Numbered from the stretch's first letter, positions 34,043 through 42,807 are shown. The stretch is DNA of 64,000 nt from Ignavibacteria bacterium (GCA_016720835.1 JADKJW010000004.1:124001-188000); one strand, 5' to 3'. Made by a program: numbers and translations. Notes: generated by a model from the sequence alone, not told the origin.

Positions 34043-35152
34043 ATGCACACAAACAGGCATGTCCCGAGTGGTGTCATCAGAGCCGCGTTTGTCTTCATGG
34101 CACTCGCGGTACTCGTCGTCACCGCGCATAGTCAGTCAGGTAAAAGCCTGATCATCAACCATTTCGTTTCCGATCCGGCAATCGTCGAGGGACATCTCGT
34201 CATCGCTGATGTGGAAGGAACCGGAGGCTCTGTCAATCTTTCGTTTTACGATGAGGACGGAAATCTTACCGGGAATGGCTCCGAGACCATCCCTGCAAAA
34301 GGCAAAATCAACGTGAATCCGGAAAAGTACGTGAAGGGCGCGAAGATGATCGGGACGATTCACATCTCCGCTTCGAAGCCCGTCGCCGGGCAGTACTGGC
34401 AGTTCTACAAAGACAAGAAGCTCGGATGGAAAAACATCGCGCTTCCCGCGGCCGTGGCGCCAGGCGCGACGAAGCTGGTCTGTCAGCACTTCGTCTCCGA
34501 TCAGACGATCGAGAGCTATCTCGTGATCGCGGACGCGGAAGGAAAGGGTTCTACGGTGTACATCGAATTCTACAGCGACAACGGCGATCTCGCCGGCCAG
34601 ACCAAGGTGACCATTCCTGCAAACGGAAAGGTTTCCGTGAAGCCATACGATCTCGTCGGGAAGAAAAAAATGACCGGCGTCGCGTACATGCAGAGCGAAA
34701 GCGGACGCATCACTGGAGAATACTGGCAGGTGTCCGCGAAGGAAAAATACCAGGTCGCCCACGCGATGCTCGGCAGCGCACCGACAGCCGCATCCCTCGC
34801 GACGGAGAAGCTCATGCGCGTGATGGTGCAGTTCGATTTCGACAGCGACAAAATTCAGAAGCGCTCCTTCTCCGATCTGAATGAAGTGGCGAAGGCCATG
34901 AACTCGGCCGCCATCAAGAACAACAAATTCGAAGTTGGCGGCTATACCGACGACAAGGGCGCCAAGGACTACAACATCAAGCTGTCGGAGCGTCGCGCGA
35001 AATCGGTGAAGGACTATCTGGTGAAGAATGGCAAAGTGAAGGACAAGCGCCTCGTGATCAAGGGCTATGGTCCGGACAATCCTATCCTTCCGAACGATAA
35101 CGATGCGAATCGCGCGAAGAACCGCCGCGTCGAGTTCAAAAGGTTAGACTAA
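34043..35152 (+). CDS. Secreted two-repeat protein fused to an OmpA peptidoglycan-binding domain
   Basis: The protein has 369 aa, and AAGGAGG lies seven to eight bases before the ATG (an excellent Shine-Dalgarno). The signal peptide (RAAFVFMALAVLVVTAHSQ) is followed by two repeats of about 105 residues, each starting with a His-Phe-Val-Ser-Asp element (NHFVSDPAIVEGHLVIADV and QHFVSDQTIESYLVIADA) and ending with YWQ. Residues from about 255 form an OmpA-like domain: VQFDFDSDKI, GGYTDDKGAKDYNIKLSERR (the usual GHTD is GYTD) and NRRVEF. The Asp and Arg that hold diaminopimelate are kept. It probably tethers the outer membrane or a surface structure to peptidoglycan. The next gene has the same two repeats without OmpA. 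Confidence 0.88.
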   Translation: MHTNRHVPSGVIRAAFVFMALAVLVVTAHSQSGKSLIINHFVSDPAIVEGHLVIADVEGTGGSVNLSFYDEDGNLTGNGSETIPAKGKINVNPEKYVKGAKMIGTIHISASKPVAGQYWQFYKDKKLGWKNIALPAAVAPGATKLVCQHFVSDQTIESYLVIADAEGKGSTVYIEFYSDNGDLAGQTKVTIPANGKVSVKPYDLVGKKKMTGVAYMQSESGRITGEYWQVSAKEKYQVAHAMLGSAPTAASLATEKLMRVMVQFDFDSDKIQKRSFSDLNEVAKAMNSAAIKNNKFEVGGYTDDKGAKDYNIKLSERRAKSVKDYLVKNGKVKDKRLVIKGYGPDNPILPNDNDANRAKNRRVEFKRLD

Positions 35153-35205
35153 TACCCGATTCGCTTCACCACACGTCCATTCCAACGAAAGAAAGAGGAG
35201 ATATC

Positions 35206-35916
35206 ATGAAAAAAATACACATCGTTCTTGTCCTGGTCGCGGTGGTTGCTTTCGCAGGCAACGTTTTCGCGCAGGGTGGCAGAAATTTCGTCATCAACCA
35301 CTTCGTGTCTGATCCCAGCGTCATTGATGCGCACCTTGTGATCACAGACGTTGACGGAAAAGGTCCGACGGTCGCAATCAAGTTCTTTAACAACGACGGA
35401 AAGCTCGTCGGGGAAGGGAAGGAAATCATCCAGCCCTTCGGCAAGCTGAATCTGAACCCCGGCAAGTATGTGAACAACGCGGTGGTGAATGGCACGGTTC
35501 ACATTGCCGCCAACGGGAACGTTGTCGCCGAATACTGGCAGTTCTACAAGAAGAACAGCGAGTCCTGGAAAAACACCACCGCGATCGGATACATCGCGCC
35601 GGGTTACAGTAAACTGGTCTGTCCGCATTTCGTTTCCGACAAGGCTGTCGAGGCGTACCTTGTTCTCGCGAACAGCGACGGCAAGGACGCCACGGTGGAT
35701 GTCAAATTCTACGACGATAACGGACGCGAACTCGGGAAGGCGCATGAACTGGTGAAAGCAAACGGAAAGGCCATCCTGAAACCGATGGACTACGTCAAAG
35801 CGCAGGCCACAGGCGTCGCGTACATCACCGCGTCCAACGGCAAGGTGACCGGCGAGTACTGGCAAGCCGAATCCGCAAAGCAGTACCAGACGGTCGTGCC
35901 GATGGGCGGACTCTGA
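35206..35916 (+). CDS. Secreted protein of two HFVSD repeats (paralogue of upstream N-terminal half)
   Basis: The protein has 236 aa, with GAGGAG upstream of the ATG. The signal peptide MKKIHIVLVLVAVVAFAGNV ends near FAQ. The mature protein is two copies of the repeat found in the preceding OmpA-fused protein: NHFVSDPSVIDAHLVITDV ... YWQFYK and PHFVSDKAVEAYLVLANS ... YWQAES. Conserved positions include FYxxxG, GK and YWQ. I know no function for this repeat; a beta-sandwich fold is likely from the alternating pattern. It is followed by a strong terminator, so the pair looks like one transcription unit. Confidence 0.85.
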   Translation: MKKIHIVLVLVAVVAFAGNVFAQGGRNFVINHFVSDPSVIDAHLVITDVDGKGPTVAIKFFNNDGKLVGEGKEIIQPFGKLNLNPGKYVNNAVVNGTVHIAANGNVVAEYWQFYKKNSESWKNTTAIGYIAPGYSKLVCPHFVSDKAVEAYLVLANSDGKDATVDVKFYDDNGRELGKAHELVKANGKAILKPMDYVKAQATGVAYITASNGKVTGEYWQAESAKQYQTVVPMGGL

Positions 35917-35939
35917 TACACCCCTTTTCTTCTATCGGT

Positions 35940-35975
35940 AAAGAAAGGCGCGGTCGTTTCACCGCGCCTTTCTTT
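35940..35975 (+). terminator. Strong Rho-independent terminator after the HFVSD-repeat pair
   Basis: A 15-bp perfect stem (AAAGAAAGGCGCGGT with its complement, loop CGTTTC) ends in CTTTCTTT. It sits 20 bases before the next start codon, so the following gene needs its own promoter or readthrough. Confidence 0.92.
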
Positions 35976-35995
35976 CGCCATTTCCCCCAACTTCG

Positions 35996-37513
35996 ATGGA
36001 TTGCCTCTCGAACAAGGAGCTGACCAGACTCGTTTTCGTCTCGGTCGGTCTGCTCATCGCGCTTGGAACCACCGAATTCGTGCGCCGGCGTTTCGGCGTC
36101 TCCGCGGAGGTGGGCAGGAAGACGGTGCACATCGGAACGGGAGTGCTGATTCTGTTCGCGCCGGGATGGTTTCCTCGCGCCGCACCCGTGCTGCTCATCA
36201 CGGCCCTGTTCATCATCCTGAATATCCAGGCCTATGCTGCGGGTTGGCTGCCGTCCGTGCATCGTTCATCGAGACGTTCCTTTGGGACGGTTTACTATCC
36301 TCTCGCCTTCCTCATTCTGACGGCCTTGTTCTGGGAGCGCGCGCCCGACCTTGCCGTTGTGAGCATGCTCGTGCTCGCGTTTGGAGACGGAGCGGCAGCG
36401 GCTGTCGGGGAGAGCATCCGGTCGCCGCATCTGTATCGAATAACTTCGGATCAAAAATCCATTGAAGGAACCATCGCAATGGTTGTTGCGGCGATGGCCG
36501 CGCTTGCGCTCACCGCCTGGTTTCTCCCTTCATTTTCTGCGCGCATCGCCCCCGTACTCGAATCTCCTGCACGGCTTGCCGCGTTCGCGATTTCGGTGAG
36601 CCTTTTTGCCGGGGCGTGGGAGGCGGCATCGTCCCGCGGTCTGGATAACCTCACAATCCCGCTCATGACCGCGCTCGTCCTCGCCCACTGCCTGGACGGG
36701 ACGTCAATCGAGCGTATCGATCAATTCATCGCGGCGACAGGCCTCGCGCTTTGTACTGCCGTGGTTTCATACAGATCTCGCTTCCTCGAACATTCCGGAG
36801 CAGCTGCAACGTTTCTCCTTGCGACACTCGTCTATGGATTCGGCGGATGGATGTGGACCCTGCCCATTTTGACGTTCTTTGTCCTGTCCAGCGTCCTCTC
36901 AAGAACAGGCAGAAACATGAAACGCCGGATGGAGTCGCTCTACGAGAAGGGCTCGACCAGAGACGCGGGACAAGTGCTCGCAAACGGGGGCGCGGCGGGA
37001 ATCATCCTTGTCCTGTCGGTACTTCTCCCTGATCCGCGTTGGTATCTCGCCTATCTTGGATCGATCGCTGCGGTGACGGCAGACACCTGGGCGACCGAAC
37101 TGGGCGCATTCTCCCGAAGCGCGCCTCGACATGTCGTTTCGTTCAAGCGCGTGGAGAAGGGAACTTCAGGCGCAGTGTCCGTGATGGGCAGCGCCGGCGG
37201 CGCGTTCGGCGCAGTCGTCACATCCGCGGTTGGCCTCCTGTTTCTTCCGCCGGAGGCATGGTCGGTTGCAACGATTGCGCTTCTTGCGGGATGCGGCCTT
37301 GCGGCCGGAGGGATCGACAGTCTTCTCGGGGCGACCATGCAGGTGCATTTCCGCTGTATCGTCTGTGAAAGGATCACGGAACGACGAACCCACTGCGGTG
37401 CTCAGACCGTACCCGCGCGTGGCGTGCGCTGGATGAACAACGATGTCGTCAACACCATCTGCGCGTGTTCCGGTGCTGCGTTCGCATTCTTGATTTTCTG
37501 GGGGTTCGCCTGA
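35996..37513 (+). CDS. Fused dolichol/phytol kinase-like and DUF92 (VTE6-like) membrane protein
   Basis: This 505 aa polytopic membrane protein has two parts. Residues 1 to about 230 resemble the CTP/UTP-dependent dolichol kinase/phytol kinase (SEC59/VTE5) family: RKTVHIGTGVLILF, the AFGDGAAAAVGE motif and KSIEGTIAM. From about 255 it is a DUF92/TMEM19 protein (VTE6-like phytyl-phosphate kinase family): HSGAAATFLLATLVYG, ADTWATELGAFS, VEKGTSGAVS, DSLLGATMQ and NNDVVNTICA. In plants and cyanobacteria the two activities are separate proteins that phosphorylate phytol in turn to phytyl diphosphate. Fusion suggests stepwise phosphorylation of an isoprenoid alcohol; the substrate is unknown. The start has no Shine-Dalgarno and lies just after a terminator. 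It is not part of a recognisable isoprenoid operon. Confidence 0.85.
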   Translation: MDCLSNKELTRLVFVSVGLLIALGTTEFVRRRFGVSAEVGRKTVHIGTGVLILFAPGWFPRAAPVLLITALFIILNIQAYAAGWLPSVHRSSRRSFGTVYYPLAFLILTALFWERAPDLAVVSMLVLAFGDGAAAAVGESIRSPHLYRITSDQKSIEGTIAMVVAAMAALALTAWFLPSFSARIAPVLESPARLAAFAISVSLFAGAWEAASSRGLDNLTIPLMTALVLAHCLDGTSIERIDQFIAATGLALCTAVVSYRSRFLEHSGAAATFLLATLVYGFGGWMWTLPILTFFVLSSVLSRTGRNMKRRMESLYEKGSTRDAGQVLANGGAAGIILVLSVLLPDPRWYLAYLGSIAAVTADTWATELGAFSRSAPRHVVSFKRVEKGTSGAVSVMGSAGGAFGAVVTSAVGLLFLPPEAWSVATIALLAGCGLAAGGIDSLLGATMQVHFRCIVCERITERRTHCGAQTVPARGVRWMNNDVVNTICACSGAAFAFLIFWGFA

Positions 37514-37641
37514 ACGCGCGCACTCGCAGGAGGGCTTCTGTTCGAGTACCCGGGATTCGGTCTTTTCGCTGAATGAACTCCTGTGTAGATTCCCCTTCAC
37601 GATTCCGTCCACCGTCTCGTCCCTTCCTCGACTGGTCGACC

Positions 37642-38637
37642 ATGACAAACCGTCTCCGCATTGCTCCCGTGCTCCGTGCGCTCTCCACCGCGCTCGTGCT
37701 GCTTCTGGCTCCCGGATGCCAGCGTGACGAGCTGCCCCCCGTGACGCCCGATACAACGGCCCCGCTCCCTCCGGCCGGCCTTGTCGTAGAGAGTTCCCAC
37801 GACGGATTTGTTTTCCTCGGATGGCTGAAAAACACGGAAGCTGATTTCCTGCAGTACATCATTTCACGCGCGGAGGATCCACGCGGGGTGTTTGTTCCGA
37901 TCGATTCGACAACGCGAAGTTATTACGTCGACAGCCGGCGGAGTTATGACACCACCTACTTCTACCGGGTAACCGCTGTCGACCAGAGCGGGAATGTCAG
38001 CAGCCCATCCATCATCGTCTCCGCGAAATCGCCGAATCTTTCCTCACCCGATACGCCCGCGGAGGTGGAGGTGTCCGGCCACAATGCGGAGGGCCGCCGG
38101 TTCATGCGCGTGACGTGGGTACCCGTCGACGTTCACGACCTGCGCGGGTACGCCGTGTATCGATCAGACTCCCCTGATACGCCTCCCGACGCACATCCGG
38201 CGCTTCGGTTCACGGAGTCGGTCTTCATCGATGATACGACCGCGCGGGAAATCGGAACGCCGTATTTCTACCGCGTCGTTGCTGTTGACATGGGTGATAA
38301 AACGAGCTCCGCGTCCGATATTTCTTCCGACCGCATCACGGCCCTTCCGGAGTTGGTGTTTCCCGCGGACCAGGCCGTTATCAAGGGATATCCGGAATTC
38401 CGCTGGAGGAGCGTCCCGGGAGTCGTGTCCTACCGGCTGAGCATCGGTTCCTCCCCGCGTGCCGGCGATCTCTGGTCTTCATCCGTTGACGACAATGGTG
38501 CGTCAGAATACACGCTGCCGTATTTCGGTCCGTCCCTCTACGCGGCGCGCGGGTATTATTGGCACGTCTCAACGTTCACCAAGCGGAACGGTGCGCCCAA
38601 CGCGGAAAGCCCATCCCGCCTCTTCCAGGTCTACTGA
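37642..38637 (+). CDS. Fibronectin type III-like envelope lipoprotein
   Basis: The protein has 331 aa from the ATG at 37642; an in-frame ATG at 37573 gives an unlikely long leader. The hydrophobic n-region (RALSTALVLLLAPGC) with Cys after Gly suggests a lipoprotein signal, although the lipobox is weak. Two fibronectin III-like domains follow (each with an FYRVTAVD or FYRVVAVD strand at about 117 and 210), then a third beta domain near the end (EFRWRSVPGVVSYRLSIGSS). It ends 9 bases before the ABC ATPase gene, so the two are probably in one operon. The function is unknown; binding or scaffolding is inferred from FN3 domains. Confidence 0.8.
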   Translation: MTNRLRIAPVLRALSTALVLLLAPGCQRDELPPVTPDTTAPLPPAGLVVESSHDGFVFLGWLKNTEADFLQYIISRAEDPRGVFVPIDSTTRSYYVDSRRSYDTTYFYRVTAVDQSGNVSSPSIIVSAKSPNLSSPDTPAEVEVSGHNAEGRRFMRVTWVPVDVHDLRGYAVYRSDSPDTPPDAHPALRFTESVFIDDTTAREIGTPYFYRVVAVDMGDKTSSASDISSDRITALPELVFPADQAVIKGYPEFRWRSVPGVVSYRLSIGSSPRAGDLWSSSVDDNGASEYTLPYFGPSLYAARGYYWHVSTFTKRNGAPNAESPSRLFQVY

Positions 38638-38646
38638 CGTTCTCCC

Positions 38647-39417
38647 ATGATTTCAATAAAAAACCTCGAGAAAACGTACGGCGAAAAGCGCGCGCTGAGC
38701 GGCATCAGTTTTGAGATCCAGAAGGGTGAGATCTGCGGCTACATCGGACCGAACGGTGCCGGCAAATCCACCACGGTGAAAATCATCACCGGAATTCTGG
38801 CGCCATCGTCTGGTGAAGTGACCGTCGCCGACATTGATGTGATTGCGAATCCCGAGATGGTGAAACCGTTGCTGGGATACGTCCCGGAAACGGGAACCGT
38901 GTTCGAGTCCCTGTCGGCAACGGAGTACCTCCACTTTGCGGGGCGGATGCAGAATATTCCTGATACGCTGGTGCGAGAGCGCAGCGCCCTGCTTCTCGAC
39001 TATTTCGGTCTGGCTGAAGCAGCGGACAGAATGATGACGTCGTTTTCCAAGGGGATGAAGCAGAAGGTGATCATCTCGACGGCAATGCTCCACAACCCTG
39101 AAGTGTTTTTCTTCGATGAACCCCTTGATGGACTCGACGCCCACTCGACACTGCTGTTCAAGGAGCTGCTCCATCACCTCGCGATCCGCGGGAAAACGAT
39201 TTTTTATTGCTCGCATTTGCTCGATGTCGTCGAGCGTGTTTGTCACCGGATGATCATTCTGAAGGGCGGTTCCATCATCGCACAGGGAAGCATCGAGGAG
39301 CTCCGCGACATGACGAAACAGGAAACCCTCGAGGAGGCGTTCAGTATTCTCACCGAATCAGAAGAGGTGGAAGAACGGACCATACGCATGCTCGATCAGC
39401 TCGGCGCGTTGGTGTGA
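38647..39417 (+). CDS. ABC transporter ATP-binding protein without adjacent permease
   Basis: The protein has 256 aa. Walker A GPNGAGKST is near residue 37, the signature is a divergent SFSKGMKQKV, Walker B is VFFFDEPLDGLD, and the H-loop is YCSHLLD. Together these match the DrrA/NatA/CcmA-type exporters class. No permease gene is adjacent. Its stop overlaps by one base the start of a large outer-membrane-type protein, and the FN3 lipoprotein precedes it, so the ATPase sits in an envelope operon. The partner permease must be encoded elsewhere or is unrecognised. Confidence 0.93.
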   Translation: MISIKNLEKTYGEKRALSGISFEIQKGEICGYIGPNGAGKSTTVKIITGILAPSSGEVTVADIDVIANPEMVKPLLGYVPETGTVFESLSATEYLHFAGRMQNIPDTLVRERSALLLDYFGLAEAADRMMTSFSKGMKQKVIISTAMLHNPEVFFFDEPLDGLDAHSTLLFKELLHHLAIRGKTIFYCSHLLDVVERVCHRMIILKGGSIIAQGSIEELRDMTKQETLEEAFSILTESEEVEERTIRMLDQLGALV

Positions 39418-41324
39418 TGCTTCGTTTCCGACTGCGACGTCTCCGGTATGTGGTCCTGCCCGTGCTGCTCGGAAGTCCGTCGAGCGTGGATGCACAGATT
39501 CAGCCGCGCGACACGATCGGTCTCAGGGCGGCAGTACCCTTCCTCACCTCGGCATTTGAACGCAACGTCAACACGTTTACCTGGGAATTCGGCGGTTTCT
39601 GGTCCATGAACAGGGGAGGATGGTCGCTGCAAGCCTCGGAACGCTTCCAGCGCACGCTGATCAAAACAGATCGCGAGAACATCAAGGATGAACAGACCTT
39701 GAGCGCCGGAGCGGAAAAAGCGATCTCGGAGCAGGTGTCTCTCGCGGGTTCGTTTTCCTCCTACGTTTTTTCGGATAACCGCGCCCTCGCGCTGCACGAA
39801 TTAACCAGCAACAAACTGCTCGGCGGAATCGTCTGGAAACCATTTCCGGAATTCCGTCTCATGCCGATGGCCGGGTTCAGCATCGACAACCAGCAGGGGG
39901 TGCTCGACGAAGGATTCATGTATTCCGGTTCTTTTTTTCTGAGAGACGTCCGCTTTGCAGATACAAGAATCTCCGGAGAGGGCTTCCTGACAGCGGAGCA
40001 CATCTCCCCCCGGTTGCAGCGGGAGTATCGCGTTCACTCGGATTTTTCATCCGAATTCAGCAGCCTGGCCCGAAACCGCGGCGCTGTTTCCGTACGACGG
40101 ATCGGGCGCGACTTCTATCTGCCCATCGAAGCGGGAGTGTCGACGGTGAATCGCCCAATCGAATCGCGAGATGAAATCACATACGCGCTTTCCGATCGAC
40201 TCGAATACGAAGTTACCGGCCAGGTGTCTCTCCTCGCAGGGCTCGAGGCCTCCCAACGAAGTATCGAGAAGCGACTGCGACATACGTCATCCGGACAGGG
40301 CCCATATTCTTCAGGGACGGATATCGACGAGTTCCGTTTGACGGGCAACACCGCGGTCCGCTATCTCGGACGCGGAGGGACGAATGGCGATCTCCGTCTT
40401 GAAGTACACGAGCGCACGGAGTCCCACGCGCTTCAGCGGCTGGACGGGGTAACGGACATCGATTACTTGAGGCAGGTTCGTCTTGAAGAGCAGAAGAACA
40501 ACACCATCACACAAACACAGCTTTCGTTTTTCCTGTCCCATCCGGCGTCTTCCGTTGATACCATTGTCATGACGGGATCATCGGTAAAATCGGTGTACAA
40601 CACCCCGAGCGCCAGCAACTACGATGACCGCGACGAACTGTTTCTCGTGGGTGGCGCGCGTTGGATCCATCGATTCTCACCGATGTTCACCGCGTCGATT
40701 GCCGCCGACATCAATCTCCGTCACACCGTGTACATCTTCTCCGAACGCAGCGCGAACAACACGTGGAACCGCGTGCTCAGCCTCTCTCCCACCACGGATT
40801 TCCGGCTGGGATCCCGCTTCCGTTCACGAAACGGCGCGCAAATTATCGCGAACTATACGGTGTACGACTTTGAGAACGCCGCCCAGTCGCAGCGGAGTTT
40901 CTCGCTCCGCCAGATCCTGTTCTCGGATTCGACGAGCTTCCGCATCGGCGGGGAAACAACCGTGGATATCACGCTGCAGATCCGGATGTACGAGCAGGGA
41001 GAAATCCGGTGGAGTGCGTTCACGATCAGGCCCCTCACATTCCATAACGAGGAAGGAATCACCGCCTCGGTATCCCAGCATCTTGGAATCGCGACGGTCA
41101 TGGTCGGCCTTCGATATCTCACTCTCTCACGGTACGCATTCCGGGAACTCGAGAAGGTTCGGGAAAGCGAGACCTCGAGCTACGGACCGATTTGTCGGGC
41201 CAGCATCCATCTTCCCGGCGGGACCGGCCTGCTCGTGGATGGATGGTATCAAGTCACGGGGGTGCGTGGTGGAGAGCGGCGGACCACACCGAACCTTTCC
41301 ATCCACATGGTATGGAATCTCTGA
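39417..41324 (+). CDS. Predicted outer-membrane beta-barrel protein, unknown function
   Basis: The protein has 635 aa. The ATG at 39417 overlaps the TGA of the ABC ATPase gene (ATGA-type coupling); an open frame further upstream is only the ATPase gene in another frame. A signal peptide (RYVVLPVLLGSPSSVDAQ) is followed by many alternating hydrophobic/polar strands with aromatic ends (for example NTFTWEFGGFWSMNRGGWSL and YEVTGQVSLLAGLEAS), and it ends in LSIHMVWNL with a near-terminal aromatic, typical of barrels. No known family was recognised. Coupling to the ATPase suggests a shared envelope process. Confidence 0.78.
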   Translation: MLRFRLRRLRYVVLPVLLGSPSSVDAQIQPRDTIGLRAAVPFLTSAFERNVNTFTWEFGGFWSMNRGGWSLQASERFQRTLIKTDRENIKDEQTLSAGAEKAISEQVSLAGSFSSYVFSDNRALALHELTSNKLLGGIVWKPFPEFRLMPMAGFSIDNQQGVLDEGFMYSGSFFLRDVRFADTRISGEGFLTAEHISPRLQREYRVHSDFSSEFSSLARNRGAVSVRRIGRDFYLPIEAGVSTVNRPIESRDEITYALSDRLEYEVTGQVSLLAGLEASQRSIEKRLRHTSSGQGPYSSGTDIDEFRLTGNTAVRYLGRGGTNGDLRLEVHERTESHALQRLDGVTDIDYLRQVRLEEQKNNTITQTQLSFFLSHPASSVDTIVMTGSSVKSVYNTPSASNYDDRDELFLVGGARWIHRFSPMFTASIAADINLRHTVYIFSERSANNTWNRVLSLSPTTDFRLGSRFRSRNGAQIIANYTVYDFENAAQSQRSFSLRQILFSDSTSFRIGGETTVDITLQIRMYEQGEIRWSAFTIRPLTFHNEEGITASVSQHLGIATVMVGLRYLTLSRYAFRELEKVRESETSSYGPICRASIHLPGGTGLLVDGWYQVTGVRGGERRTTPNLSIHMVWNL

Positions 41325-41387
41325 CCGAGATTTTCTAACTTCCCGCTGCAACTTTATCCACGTGAATTGACTCCCGCGGAATCCAAC

Positions 41388-41807
41388 GTGAATTTGACCC
41401 GATCCATCCGAATCCCCAGCATACGAAGCAACATCCGTGACATCGAGGATTTTCTGCTCGCCATTCACGACGAAGTACACTTCGAAGAATCCGTCCTCGA
41501 CCGGATCATGATCTCCGTTACGGAAGCGGTGAACAACGGGATCATCCACGGAAACGGCGCCAATCCAGAAAAATTCGTCGAGCTGCGTTGCCACTGCAAC
41601 GACTCACATGCGGAATTTATCGTGCGTGACGAAGGAGAGGGCTTTGCTCCTGAAGAAGTCCCCGACCCGCTTGATGAGCAAAATCTCCTCAAGGAAGGCG
41701 GTCGCGGCCTGCTCATTATTCGGGCGATGATGGACACCGTTGAATTCCGACCTTCGGAAACGGGTATGGACATGGTTCTCACAATTTCCTTTTCCCGCCC
41801 GGCCTGA
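41388..41807 (+). CDS. RsbW-like anti-sigma factor / histidine-kinase-type ATPase
   Basis: The protein has about 139 aa from the GTG at 41388 (a TTG at 41367 is in frame). It is a HATPase_c_2 single-domain protein: N box SVTEAVNNGIIHGN, G1 DEGEGFAPEEVPDP and G2 GGRGLLIIR. Such proteins bind anti-anti-sigma factors or sigma factors in partner-switching systems, or act as switch kinases. No RsbV/SpoIIAA partner, sigma factor or phosphatase is adjacent. It is embedded between two outer-membrane protein genes. The family is clear; the partner is unknown. Confidence 0.88.
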   Translation: MNLTRSIRIPSIRSNIRDIEDFLLAIHDEVHFEESVLDRIMISVTEAVNNGIIHGNGANPEKFVELRCHCNDSHAEFIVRDEGEGFAPEEVPDPLDEQNLLKEGGRGLLIIRAMMDTVEFRPSETGMDMVLTISFSRPA

Positions 41808-41839
41808 GCCCCTCCCCTGGGCAGGCGCAAACGCTCTGT

Positions 41840-42619
41840 ATGCAGAAACACATCCCCGTCGCGTGTGCTATCCTCTGCGCACTTCTCGTCGCGATGGAGC
41901 CGACAATGCAGGCGCAGCGTTCCGCCGGAGAGAGCGCCGATATCGATCCCCTGTTTCTTGTGGACACGCCGATAGCGGGAATTCTGCCCGCGACATCGGG
42001 TTCCGTTGATCTCACGCTGTACCCCGACGGTGGAATCCTGGCATGCTTCGTCTACGGCTTGCGAACGAACCTGAATGTTGGACTATCCTTCGGCGCCACC
42101 CGGTTCTTCGGCTCAGGCGCCCTCACGTGGAACAACCTTCCCGGGATCATGGTGCGATACCGTTTTTTTGAAGAGACCCCCGTCTATCCCGCTGTGATAG
42201 CAGGATTTGACAGCCAGGGAAGAGACGGGTACATTCCTTCCGACAAGCAGTACGCAGTCAAGTCGCCCGGTGTTTTTATTGCCGTGAGCAAGAATTACTT
42301 CCTCTACGGATCTGTTTGTTTCCACGGGGGATTGAATTACACGATTGAGCGGAAGGACGAGGACATGAGTCCGAACCTGTTCGTTGGAATGGAGAAAACC
42401 GTCGGTCCATTCATCTCCATCCTCGGAGAGTACAATTTCGCATTTGACAATGACAAGGAGTCGAAGGGTTTCTGGAATGGAAACCTGAATTTTGGTGTAC
42501 GCATTGCCAGTAAAATCGGATTGACTGTGGATCTCCTCCTGAAGAACCTCCTGACGACGAACCCGTACTACCCGAACATCATCAGGGAGTTGCGCGTCCA
42601 ATACGTCCGTTACATGTAG
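41840..42619 (+). CDS. Small predicted outer-membrane beta-barrel protein
   Basis: The protein has 259 aa. The signal peptide (PVACAILCALLVAMEPTMQAQ) is followed by strands rich in Gly and aromatic residues such as LNVGLSFGATRFFGSG, VYPAVIAGFDSQG and FLYGSVCFHGGLNYTI, ending in LRVQYVRYM. The pattern is that of a YjbH/OMP-type barrel of 10-12 strands. No specific family was recognised. The gene starts 32 bases after the RsbW-like gene and is probably in the same transcript. Confidence 0.78.
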   Translation: MQKHIPVACAILCALLVAMEPTMQAQRSAGESADIDPLFLVDTPIAGILPATSGSVDLTLYPDGGILACFVYGLRTNLNVGLSFGATRFFGSGALTWNNLPGIMVRYRFFEETPVYPAVIAGFDSQGRDGYIPSDKQYAVKSPGVFIAVSKNYFLYGSVCFHGGLNYTIERKDEDMSPNLFVGMEKTVGPFISILGEYNFAFDNDKESKGFWNGNLNFGVRIASKIGLTVDLLLKNLLTTNPYYPNIIRELRVQYVRYM

Positions 42620-42740
42620 ACAATGTCCTTTCCAGCGCATCCTTGTGTCCATTCGAGTAGTCACTCTGCGATCTGAATAGCGGTAAGCCACATTTTATTG
42701 CGCATTTATCGTTTCTTTTCAACACATTCTACGAAAATCC

Positions 42741-42764
42741 AACCGTTGTCCGGTACGGTTTTTG
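42741..42764 (+). terminator. Possible terminator between barrel gene and SR-tail lipoprotein gene
   Basis: AACCGT / ACGGTT form a 6-bp stem with an 8-base loop, followed directly by TTT. The stem is short, so the call is tentative. Confidence 0.4.
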
Positions 42765-42807
42765 ATTGTTCTCCGGTATAACCAGAATTGAGCGTGCGAG
42801 GCCAATC

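Noticed and set aside
39207..39416. Upstream extension of the 635 aa barrel frame
   Set aside because: It overlaps the ABC ATPase gene; the ATGA overlap at 39417 with a following signal peptide is the natural start.
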